Shown piece by piece: positions 25,366 to 33,272 of a stretch of DNA of 64,000 bases; position 1 is the first letter of the stretch, and each line of letters opens with the position of its first letter. The stretch is taken from assembly GCA_021796535.1 (NCBI GenBank), contig JAKABW010000007.1:1-64000 (forward strand). Reading direction: 5' to 3'. The notes under the pieces are model-generated. The model made no database searches, was not told the origin of the DNA, and worked only from the letters and a program-made list of their open reading frames with translations. Position numbers and translations under genes: made by a program. Origin of the DNA: Actinomycetes bacterium. GTDB lineage: Bacteria > Actinomycetota > Acidimicrobiia > Acidimicrobiales > Bog-793.

Positions 25366-26397
25366 ATGGGTGATAATTCTTTTGGATTGACCGGGCGTGA
25401 CATAGCCGTAGACCTTGGTACTGCCAACACTCTGGTATACGTCAGAGGAAGGGGAATCGTTTTGAACGAGCCTTCGGTCGTGGCTATCAATACAAAAGAC
25501 GGCCATCCTTTGGCCGTGGGAATTGAAGCAAAGCGCATGATAGGTCGTACCCCGGCTCACATACAGGCCATAAGGCCGCTCAAGGACGGCGTTATAGCCG
25601 ACTTTGAAATTTGCGAAATGATGCTCCGCTACTTTATCCGCAAAGTTCATCCGAGAAGGTTTTCCAAGCCGCTGATGGTTATCTGTGTGCCCTCCGGCAT
25701 TACCGGCGTCGAGAAAAGAGCCGTGCAAGAAGCGGCCGAGTATGCCGGAGCGAAGAAAGCTTACATCATTGAAGAGCCCATGGCCGCCGCCATAGGAGCA
25801 GGTCTTCCCATCCACGAGCCCACCGGCAATATGGTGGTTGACATCGGAGGCGGCACCACGGAAGTAGCGGTTATCTCTCTCGGGGGCATCGTCACCAGCC
25901 AGTCCATCCGGATCGGCGGAGACGAATTGGACGCCTCCATCATCAGCTATGTCAAAAAAGAATACAGCCTTGCCCTAGGCGAGAGAACGGCGGAGGAAAT
26001 CAAAATTTCTCTCGGTTCCGCCTATGAGTTGGAAGAAGAAGTACACGCCGAGATCAGAGGACGTGACCTTGTGACAGGTCTGCCGAAAACCGTCGTCACC
26101 TCAACCCGCGACATCAGAAGGGCCATTGAAGAGCCGGTTGCGGCCATCATAGACGCCGTCAAGGTAACGCTGGACAAAACTCCGCCGGAGCTTTCTGCCG
26201 ACATCATGACTCAGGGCATCGTTCTTACGGGCGGAGGCGCTTTGCTGAACGGTTTGGACGTCCGTCTTCACGTAGAAACGTCAATGCCGATAGTGGTTGC
26301 CAAAGACCCGCTGAATTGTGTTGCCATGGGGTCCGGGATGTGTCTCGAGGAGTTTGCCGCATTGGAAAAGGTTTTGACCTCTTCCTCTGTGCGCTGA
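25366..26397 (+). CDS. mreB: Rod-shape determining actin homologue MreB
   Basis: A 343-residue actin-fold ATPase. Phosphate-1 loop [20 protein letters not shown], phosphate-2 region [18 protein letters not shown] and the adenosine motif [13 protein letters not shown] are intact. It forms membrane-bound filaments that guide lateral wall synthesis, so the organism is probably rod-shaped or filamentous with lateral growth. Among Actinobacteria mreB is patchy, and this supports a deep-branching class. The ATG has GAGG upstream. It is the first gene of mreBCD-mrdA. Confidence 0.97.
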   Translation: MGDNSFGLTGRDIAVDLGTANTLVYVRGRGIVLNEPSVVAINTKDGHPLAVGIEAKRMIGRTPAHIQAIRPLKDGVIADFEICEMMLRYFIRKVHPRRFSKPLMVICVPSGITGVEKRAVQEAAEYAGAKKAYIIEEPMAAAIGAGLPIHEPTGNMVVDIGGGTTEVAVISLGGIVTSQSIRIGGDELDASIISYVKKEYSLALGERTAEEIKISLGSAYELEEEVHAEIRGRDLVTGLPKTVVTSTRDIRRAIEEPVAAIIDAVKVTLDKTPPELSADIMTQGIVLTGGGALLNGLDVRLHVETSMPIVVAKDPLNCVAMGSGMCLEEFAALEKVLTSSSVR

Positions 26398-26411
26398 CGG
26401 GTCAGAGAACA

Positions 26412-27251
26412 GTGTCGCCTGCAAACAGGCGTGCCAATCAGCGCATAACTCTTGTCATGCTGATATTGGTGTCGCTTACTTTATTGACATTGGATTACCA
26501 CGGAGAAGCCAACAAGGCTATAACGGGCGTCAGGAATGGGGTTCAAAGCGCCATTTCTCCGATGCAACGCGCAATAGCGGATGTGTTGCATCCCGTGGGG
26601 GATTTTTTTGCCGGAGCTTTTAATTACGGGTCTCTGGAATCACAAAACACGGCTCTTGCGCGCGAACTCGGAAAAGCGAACCGTCAGCTGTACGAGCAGA
26701 AGGTGGAAGAAAACCAAATTCGCCAAGTACAGGCGCTGGACCACATCAAGTTCGCGTCCAACCTGGCCTCCGTGGACGCTCCGGTTATTTCGCAGCCTTC
26801 TTCCAATTTTGAATATACGATCGAAATCGGTGTCGGGACTTCCGCGGGGGTCGGCGTGGGTATGCCGGTCGTCGGACTGCAGGGTTATGTGGGATCGGTA
26901 CTTTCGGCCTCTTCTTCCACGGCGGTGGTTTTGTTGGAGCAAGACGTGCGTACCCACATCGGAGTACGTTTTTCTCAGGCTTCCGGGGGCAGCGAACTCG
27001 GCGTCCTGAACGGACAGGGAACCGGAAGACCCCTTACGTCGCTCGTGAATCTGCCCGCCCCGAAGAAAGGAAGTATCGTTTACACCTCCGGCCTTTACGG
27101 AGAGCTGTACCCCGCCGGTTTGCCGGTGGGCGTGGTGAGTAAGGTATCCCCAGCATCCGGGCAGTTGCAGGATAACGTCACGGTAACCCCCTTGGTGAAC
27201 GTCAACAGTTTACAGTTCGTAAGGGTTTTGTTGTGGGAGCCGCCGGCGTAA
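26412..27251 (+). CDS. mreC: Rod-shape determining protein MreC
   Basis: A 279-residue protein with a short cytoplasmic N terminus and one transmembrane helix (ITLVMLILVSLTLLTLDYHG). A coiled coil (about 75-115) leads into the beta-rich MreC domain: PVISQPSSNFEYTIEIGVGT, GMPVVGLQGYVGSVL, VLLEQDVRTHIGVRF and LPVGVVSKV. It links MreB to penicillin-binding proteins outside the membrane. The GTG at 26412, 14 bases after the mreB stop, is chosen since the longer frame reads into mreB. The stop overlaps the mreD start (TAATG). Confidence 0.93.
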   Translation: MSPANRRANQRITLVMLILVSLTLLTLDYHGEANKAITGVRNGVQSAISPMQRAIADVLHPVGDFFAGAFNYGSLESQNTALARELGKANRQLYEQKVEENQIRQVQALDHIKFASNLASVDAPVISQPSSNFEYTIEIGVGTSAGVGVGMPVVGLQGYVGSVLSASSSTAVVLLEQDVRTHIGVRFSQASGGSELGVLNGQGTGRPLTSLVNLPAPKKGSIVYTSGLYGELYPAGLPVGVVSKVSPASGQLQDNVTVTPLVNVNSLQFVRVLLWEPPA

Positions 27252-27784
27252 TGCGGATAAAGAATTACCTGAGATTGCTGGCCGTCGCGGTGTTGGCCGT
27301 TTTGGTTCAGCAGGCCGTCTTGAATCAAGTCGTTGTGATGGACGCCCACCCCGACATCCTTGTTTTGCTGGCAGTATGCGCGGGAGTGGTATTCGGTCCG
27401 GTGTATGGCTCCATGTTTGCTTTCGTGCTCGGCCTGGGGGCTGACCTCTTGGTCAATTTGCCCTTCGGCTTATCCTGTCTCACTTTTTCGATATCGGCTT
27501 TTACGGCCAGCTACTTTCAAAAAATTCCCATGCATAAGTCGGGTGTCGCCAATACCGGGTTGCTCTGTGTTTCGGCTGCCTTGCTCTCCACTGTTTTTTA
27601 TGCCATTATTGCTACGTTGATAGGTCAGCACGGTTTGTTGACGTCCCAACTGTTGAAAGTTTTAGTGGTAGTGGGAGTGGGAGGACTTATCTTGGTTTGG
27701 CCCTCTATATCTGTTTTGAAGTGGTCAATAGATAACGAAAGTCTCCACCGCTACGAAGTTCCCCAGGGAGGAAGTGCCGTTTGA
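27251..27784 (+). CDS. mreD: Rod-shape determining membrane protein MreD
   Basis: A 177-residue hydrophobic protein with five or six membrane spans. Early PDILVLLAVCAGVVFGPVYGS and LGLGADLLVNLPFGLSCLTF follow the MreD pattern of a conserved D-L-L-x-x-x-x-G-L. It completes the MreBCD elongation complex. The ATG at 27251 overlaps the mreC stop, and its own stop overlaps the TTG start of mrdA (TTGA), so translation of the operon is coupled. Confidence 0.88.
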   Translation: MRIKNYLRLLAVAVLAVLVQQAVLNQVVVMDAHPDILVLLAVCAGVVFGPVYGSMFAFVLGLGADLLVNLPFGLSCLTFSISAFTASYFQKIPMHKSGVANTGLLCVSAALLSTVFYAIIATLIGQHGLLTSQLLKVLVVVGVGGLILVWPSISVLKWSIDNESLHRYEVPQGGSAV

Positions 27785-29790
27785 ATCGCGGGAGTGCTTT
27801 TAGAAAAAAAAGCTTTCTGGGCTTGTCGCGGGTCGGAAAAAAAGGAAAGCGCAAAAAAAAGCGTAAAGACTCGGAAAAGCCGGTGGTGGTGCATGTTTCC
27901 TGGAGAATAAGCGCCATGGCTGCGGTGTCGTTGGCGCTTTTCGTTCTCGTGGCGATCCGTCTGTGGTCCATTCAGGTTCTCAACGCTTCTTCGTATAAAA
28001 AGAATGCCAATCAAACTGTGGTCAGGAAAGTACCCATTGATCCCCCCAGGGGACTGATCCTTACGCGAACGGGTCAGGTGCTGGCCGGAGACGTTTCCGA
28101 AGAAGTGGTTACCATAAAACCGGCCGTGGGACCGTCGGGCAACAACTGGGTTGCTTTGGATCCCGCCGGGGAGGCAAATGTCGCCGCTCTTCTTGGGATC
28201 AAGGAATCCCAGATAAACAAAGATATGAACAACGTTCAAAATATTCCCTATCAGCCCGTTCCGATAGCATACAACGTAAATCAGGAAGACATCCTGCAGA
28301 TCAACGAGCACCCCAACGAATATCCCGGTATCGCCGTCGAACAACAATATATCCGTACTTACCCACAGAACTCACTGGCGTCTCAGGTCATAGGATATGT
28401 GGGACAAATCAATGCCACCGAGTACAACAAAGTGGCCAAAACCGGAATCTACAGTGAAAACGATCCCACCTACGGCCAAACCGGTCTGGAAGCCGAGTAT
28501 GAAAAGTACCTTTACGGAAAACCCGGTTATCAGTTGGAAGAAGTTAATCCGGCCGGCAACCCAGTGGCTGACATAGGCATTACACCTCCGCAAGCCGGTG
28601 ACACCGTCGTGCTCAACATGGATTACGGTTTGGAAAAAACCCTCACCAACGATCTGGCACAGCATCTTATAGCTTTGCGTAACGGCCAATTCGGCGGTCA
28701 GGCTTTCCCAGCCCCTTCCGGAGCCGGCGTCGTCATCGACGTTCACAACGGTCACGTGTTGGCCATGGCATCCGTACCGGGATACAACAACAACCTGTGG
28801 GTGGGGGGTATTTCCAGTACCGCCTATCAAAATCTTGTCAACACCTACGGCTATCCTTTGAATAATTACGCCATCCAGAGCCCCAACCCTCCCGGTTCCG
28901 ACTTTAAACTGGCCACGGCCACGGCGGCGTTGGACGCCGGGCTGATAAGTCCTGGTTACGAATTCAATGACCCCGGTTACTATACGGTGGGTAACCTGAC
29001 TTTGCACGACGCTCCGGGCGATCACCCCGGTCTTATCACGGTTGTACAGGCCCTGGCGCTGTCAAGCGACGACTTTTTTTATAACATAGGTGCCATGTTC
29101 TGGCAGCAGCAAAGCAGATACGGGTTGACACCCATTCAGCAAATGGCTGCAAAATACGGTTTCGGCGTGCCTTCCGGGATAGATCTGCCGAATGTGGACA
29201 ACGGACAGGTGGATTCGCCGGCTTTACGTAAAATACTGCACAAGCTGGCGCCGTCCGTATACCCGGACACTTATTACGAAGGTGACAACATGGAAATGGC
29301 TTTCGGGCAGGGAGAGACGCTCATAACGCCGCTCGAGCTCGCCAACGCCTACGCCACTTTTGCCAACGGCGGCACGAGATACGCACCGGAAATGGTAAAT
29401 GCCATAGTTTCTCCTTCCGGGAAAATAGTCAAAAAAATAAAGCCTAAAATAATGGATAAGGTGACCTATGCTTCCTCGGCGGCTTACCAGGCCATTCTGG
29501 CCGGCTTCCAAGGGGCCGTCAACAATCCGATAGGCACGGCATACCAGGACTTTACCAACTTCCCGTTTAATAAATGGGAGGTTGCCGGAAAGACCGGTAC
29601 CGCGACGGTCCGCCACGGATTTCCTCCGACGGCCTGGTTTGTGGCTTTCTTCGGTCCCATCGGAAATCCTGAATATGCGGCCGCTGTGGAAGTTTCCGCC
29701 GGAGGTTACGGTACGAACGGATCTGCTCCCGTGGTCAGGCAAATCATCAATTACCTGATGGCCAATCCTCCTCCCAAAGTAAAGTACTGA
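27781..29790 (+). CDS. mrdA: Elongasome penicillin-binding protein 2 (transpeptidase)
   Basis: A 669-residue class B PBP. A basic cytoplasmic tail of about 40 residues with a Lys/Arg cluster, one membrane anchor (AVSLALFVLVAIRLWSIQVL), and the dimerisation module starting at PPRGLILTRTG precede the transpeptidase domain. The active-site Ser-x-x-Lys is SDFK in PPGSDFK, whereas most relatives have STFK. SDD-FFYN and KTGTA complete the catalytic motifs. It cross-links lateral peptidoglycan with MreBCD. The TTG start overlaps the mreD stop. The usual partner rodA does not follow. Confidence 0.94.
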   Translation: MNRGSAFRKKSFLGLSRVGKKGKRKKKRKDSEKPVVVHVSWRISAMAAVSLALFVLVAIRLWSIQVLNASSYKKNANQTVVRKVPIDPPRGLILTRTGQVLAGDVSEEVVTIKPAVGPSGNNWVALDPAGEANVAALLGIKESQINKDMNNVQNIPYQPVPIAYNVNQEDILQINEHPNEYPGIAVEQQYIRTYPQNSLASQVIGYVGQINATEYNKVAKTGIYSENDPTYGQTGLEAEYEKYLYGKPGYQLEEVNPAGNPVADIGITPPQAGDTVVLNMDYGLEKTLTNDLAQHLIALRNGQFGGQAFPAPSGAGVVIDVHNGHVLAMASVPGYNNNLWVGGISSTAYQNLVNTYGYPLNNYAIQSPNPPGSDFKLATATAALDAGLISPGYEFNDPGYYTVGNLTLHDAPGDHPGLITVVQALALSSDDFFYNIGAMFWQQQSRYGLTPIQQMAAKYGFGVPSGIDLPNVDNGQVDSPALRKILHKLAPSVYPDTYYEGDNMEMAFGQGETLITPLELANAYATFANGGTRYAPEMVNAIVSPSGKIVKKIKPKIMDKVTYASSAAYQAILAGFQGAVNNPIGTAYQDFTNFPFNKWEVAGKTGTATVRHGFPPTAWFVAFFGPIGNPEYAAAVEVSAGGYGTNGSAPVVRQIINYLMANPPPKVKY

Positions 29791-30245
29791 GGAGCTGTCT
29801 TTTTGTTGCTCACGGACGGTAGGTTTTGGGTTCCGGATCATATTTTTGGGGAACCGGCAAGCCGATTTTTGCCTATTATATTTCGATATGGGCAATTCTG
29901 TCTGTCGTAGTGCCTTTATGCTATATTATGTTTAATCAAGATGACGTTTAAAATACAAAGCCTGGCTTCAGAAGTCAAGGTATTTTTAAAGAGCAAATTG
30001 ATTAGTCTTGTGTTCTTGGTGGCATCCGGTCTTCTTCGTACGTCGGATGCAGATTGTCTTTTTTTTGACGGCAATTTGAAACCCGGCGGCAACGACCGTT
30101 CCGCGAACATGCAGCAAGACCAGACTTCGGAACGTACAGCCAAAAAATCCATATATGGGTTGTTTCCCGTGTCATCTTTTCGTGTCTTTTTTTTCGACCA
30201 GTGCTTATTAGACAGATATCAAAGCCTGGGAAAGGGATTTTCTAA
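29791..30245. other. Non-coding interval between mrdA and rne
   Basis: 455 bases without a supported gene. A GGTTCC/GGAACC inverted repeat lies near 29830-29856. An AT-rich TATGCTATATTATG near 29918-29932 could be a promoter for rne, leaving a long leader. RNase E-type genes in other bacteria are autoregulated through long 5' leaders, so this leader is of interest. Confidence 0.35.
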
Positions 30246-32099
30246 ATGTCGCAATTTCCATCCGATCCGCCAAACGGCGGAGCGCCAACCCCGGAAGAGC
30301 GCGGCGGGAATAACAGGTATTCTCTCGGTTCTTTCAATACAAAAAATGAAAAAAAACCTCCGTTCCTTGTTTCGGAGGACTCCGTTGCCGAAAGAAACTC
30401 TTCGTCTTATACTCTGAAGGGAGACGGAAGCAGAGGGCCGCACATAGGGGATGTCCGCATCCAAGAACCGCGCCGCTCTCCGGCTAATCCGGCGGATAAA
30501 CCACAACCGCAGGAGAATTCTTCCCGCGGTTACAATTACAAAAAGCCGGGTCAAACCGGAAATGCCAGAAACAGGATGAATAAGACCGGGAAAGGCCGCG
30601 GAGCCGTTTCCGGCTACGAACAGGATGAGCGGGAAGCCGTCTCGCCGGCGGAAGTTGCCGGAAAAAGACTTCCCCCCGCGGGAAAACCCGCCGCTTTGTC
30701 GCAAAGAAAATACTCCGACGACAATTCCTCCGACGCATCGGAGCAGGCACCCTCACAGCGCCAGTACAACAGACGAAACACCTATTCCAAAAGGCGTTCT
30801 GCTTCCGGAAGGGCTCAACTCGGAAGATATCTTATGTGTGTACATACGCGACCGGAGGCAACCGAAATTGCCGTCATGGAAGGAAGACGTCTGCTGGAAC
30901 ATCACGTCGCCAAAGAAAATAACGACGGAGACCAGATAGACGGCAATATATATTACGGGCGGGTCATCAATATTCTTCCCGGGATGGAAGCGGCTTTTGT
31001 CGACATAGGTACTCCGAAAAACGCTGTCTTGTATTGGGGTGACGTTCAATTCGGAGAGGAAGAAAAAGAGACGGATACCGATACTCCCGTCAGAGTTCAT
31101 TCAAAACGGATAGAACAGCTACTTAAGCACGGGCAAATGATCCTTTGCCAGGTGACCAAGAACCCCATCGGCCTAAAAGGGGCCAGGCTCACCCAGGAAA
31201 TAACCTTGGCCGGCCGCTTTGTGGTGCTGATGCCCGGAAGCGACTCCGGCGGAATTTCCAAAAGAATTCCCGATCAGGAGAGAAAAAGACTCCGCAAGTT
31301 TTTGGATGAAGTCAAACCCGCGGATTGCGGCATTATAGTTCGTACTGCCGCAGCCGGAGTGTCTTTGGAGGAATTGAAGTCCGACGTGGAGCACCTGCTT
31401 GCCGATTGGGCCGAGATAAAGAAAAAAATGCACGCTGCCAACGAGCCTAAACTTTTATATTCGGAACCGCATTTGGCTTTGAAGTTCATCAGGGAAGAAT
31501 TTAGCGTCGATTACCGTGCCGTTATTATAGATGACCGTGACCTTTATCAGCTCTTGAAATCCTATGTCGCGGACTTCGACGAGAATCTTGCCGGCCGGAT
31601 CATCTATTATGACGACAAAGCCGAAAAACTTCCTATATTTGAAAAATATAACATTCATGAGCAGGTACATAAAGCTCTGGATAAGAAAGTATGGCTCAAT
31701 TCCGGCGGTTCGCTGATTATTGAAAAAACCGAGGCTCTGACTGTCATTGACGTCAACACCGGGAAAAACGTAGGGAAGTATTCCCTCGGAGCAACCGTAT
31801 ACCAGAACAATTTGGAAGCGGCCAGAGAGATTGCCAGGCAGCTCCGCTTACGGGATATAGGCGGGATTATTGTCATAGATTTTATCGATATGGAGGACAG
31901 GCAGCATCGCGAAGATGTGGTGGTCATGTTGCGCAAATCCCTGGCCGAAGACAAAACACCCACTCAGGTCTACCCCATATCTGATTTGGGTCTTGTTGAG
32001 ATGACGCGAAAGCGCATAGGCAAAGGTCTGCTGGAATCCCTTTCCGAGGAATGCCCAATCTGCCACGGAGTTGGCTTTGTGATCGAGAAAAGGATTTAA
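30246..32099 (+). CDS. rne: Ribonuclease E/G family endoribonuclease
   Basis: A 617-residue protein. Residues 1-190 are a low-complexity, charged, probably disordered extension rich in Pro, Ser, Arg and Lys. The catalytic core then shows the S1 domain (NIYYGRVINILPGMEAAFVDIG), the 5' sensor/RNase H region, DNase-I-like LTVIDVNTGKNVGKYSLG and IGGIIVIDFIDMEDRQHRE with the metal-binding aspartates. The Zn-link CPICHG is near the end. It initiates mRNA decay and rRNA processing. The N-terminal extension replaces the C-terminal scaffold of E. coli RNase E, as in other Actinobacteria. The ATG follows AAGGGA. It is located upstream of rplU-rpmA, a common actinobacterial order. Confidence 0.94.
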   Translation: MSQFPSDPPNGGAPTPEERGGNNRYSLGSFNTKNEKKPPFLVSEDSVAERNSSSYTLKGDGSRGPHIGDVRIQEPRRSPANPADKPQPQENSSRGYNYKKPGQTGNARNRMNKTGKGRGAVSGYEQDEREAVSPAEVAGKRLPPAGKPAALSQRKYSDDNSSDASEQAPSQRQYNRRNTYSKRRSASGRAQLGRYLMCVHTRPEATEIAVMEGRRLLEHHVAKENNDGDQIDGNIYYGRVINILPGMEAAFVDIGTPKNAVLYWGDVQFGEEEKETDTDTPVRVHSKRIEQLLKHGQMILCQVTKNPIGLKGARLTQEITLAGRFVVLMPGSDSGGISKRIPDQERKRLRKFLDEVKPADCGIIVRTAAAGVSLEELKSDVEHLLADWAEIKKKMHAANEPKLLYSEPHLALKFIREEFSVDYRAVIIDDRDLYQLLKSYVADFDENLAGRIIYYDDKAEKLPIFEKYNIHEQVHKALDKKVWLNSGGSLIIEKTEALTVIDVNTGKNVGKYSLGATVYQNNLEAAREIARQLRLRDIGGIIVIDFIDMEDRQHREDVVVMLRKSLAEDKTPTQVYPISDLGLVEMTRKRIGKGLLESLSEECPICHGVGFVIEKRI

Positions 32100-32223
32100 T
32101 GCAAAAAGATTTGCTGCCCGGCCTGCGGTCAGAGCCTGACTCGGCGGAGAATATGCTCATTTGGCAAAACAATTTCGTTAAGTACTTACGCGCCGGGCAG
32201 TTTATTGATATCATCAGTAACCT

Positions 32224-32538
32224 ATGTATGCAGTGATCAAATCAGGCGGCAAGCAAGAAAAGGTAGAGATAGGTTCCGTGGTTGACTTGGAGCTTCTCGA
32301 AAGCGACGACAACCAGGAAGTTGTCTTGGCAGCCGTACTACTTGTTGACGGTGCCAACATCATGGCAACCCCGCAATTATTGGAAAAAGTCTCCGTCAAA
32401 GGTAAAATTGTCGGAGAGAGTAAAGGTAAGAAGGTCAGAGGCTTTACGTACCGACCAAAGGCACGCGGCAGAAGGCGTTTTGGCCACCGTCAGCACTACA
32501 GCAGAGTTGAAATTACAGAAATTAACGTCGGTAAGTAG
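32224..32538 (+). CDS. rplU: 50S ribosomal protein L21
   Basis: A 104-residue protein starting MYAVIKSGGKQEKVEIGSVV and ending with the L21 signature KKVRGFTYRPKARGRRRFGH followed by RQHYSRVEITEI. It binds 23S rRNA. The ATG at 32224 lacks an obvious SD. It lies 124 bases after rne and 47 bases before rpmA and is probably cotranscribed with both. Confidence 0.98.
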   Translation: MYAVIKSGGKQEKVEIGSVVDLELLESDDNQEVVLAAVLLVDGANIMATPQLLEKVSVKGKIVGESKGKKVRGFTYRPKARGRRRFGHRQHYSRVEITEINVGK

Positions 32539-32585
32539 TTCGCTTCTGATTTTGTAAGTACTAGAAAGCAAAAGGACAACTTGTA

Positions 32586-32837
32586 ATGTCAAAGACTAAA
32601 GGTGGGGGTTCCACCAGAAACGGCAGGGATTCTGCCGCACAGCGTTTGGGTGTAAAAAAATCTGACGGGTCCGTTGTAACGCCGGGCTCTATTATTGTGC
32701 GTCAACGTGGCACGCACTTTCACCCCGGTGTAAATGTCGGTCGCGGCGGGGACGATACTCTCTTTGCCACTGCAGAAGGAAAAGTTGCTTTTGCGTCGCG
32801 GCGGGGAAGGCGCGTCGTGGACGTTTTGTCCGACTAA
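32586..32837 (+). CDS. rpmA: 50S ribosomal protein L27
   Basis: An 83-residue protein with the L27 core [35 protein letters not shown] and [19 protein letters not shown]. The N terminus [16 protein letters not shown] lies near the peptidyl-transferase centre and is not preceded by the cleavable extension seen in Firmicutes. An AAGGA sequence lies upstream of the ATG. obgE, which usually follows rpmA, is absent. Confidence 0.98.
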   Translation: MSKTKGGGSTRNGRDSAAQRLGVKKSDGSVVTPGSIIVRQRGTHFHPGVNVGRGGDDTLFATAEGKVAFASRRGRRVVDVLSD

Positions 32838-33194
32838 CAGCTTATCTTCGACAGGACGCATCTTGATGGCAAATGTTTTGCGAACACAAAAGTCGATACT
32901 GTGATAAGTTCCCGCCAATAGAGCTGTCGCCGAAAACCGGAGTCAGCCCATTTTGCAAAGGGCAACCCGGGTTGTCGGGCGAGTCATCGCCGTCCATTTG
33001 TCAAAAAGGGCATTACTTACGCAGAGATTTTTCTCTTTAACGTCTGTCTTGGTGCAATCGATTCAAAAACTGTAAGATAGAGTTTCTTCCGAGGAATTAT
33101 TGATATCGATATCTCAGAGCGCCGAACCGGCGGAGCCTTTCATCTTTGTCCTTGTGAAATCCCGGGACTGTATTCAAAAACAATTTGTCGCATT
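32838..33194. other. Non-coding interval after rpmA
   Basis: 357 bases where obgE would be expected; no Obg-like frame is present. The only clear structure is the perfect 12-bp palindrome GATATCGATATC at 33102-33113. Confidence 0.45.
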
Positions 33195-33239
33195 AAACAC
33201 ATAGGGCCCCTGCAAAAGCAAGGAGCCCTATGTGTTTTT
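33195..33239 (+). terminator. Intrinsic terminator between rpmA and the GH12 gene
   Basis: AAACACATAGGGC (33195-33207) pairs perfectly with GCCCTATGTGTTT (33225-33237) around a 17-base loop and ends in a T-run on the plus strand. On the minus strand it follows the GH12 stop by about 35 bases and ends in TTTAATG, so it may serve both convergent genes. Confidence 0.8.
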
Positions 33240-33272
33240 ATAATGAGGAACTACCTCATTATCTTTGGTGGC

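Noticed and set aside
29941..30417. 158-codon plus-strand frame upstream of and overlapping rne
   Set aside because: The second half is an out-of-frame reading of the rne N terminus, the first half has no recognisable features, and there is no ribosome binding site.
32099..32236. 45-codon frame overlapping the rne stop and the rplU start
   Set aside because: No conserved features, and it ends inside rplU; more likely spacer.
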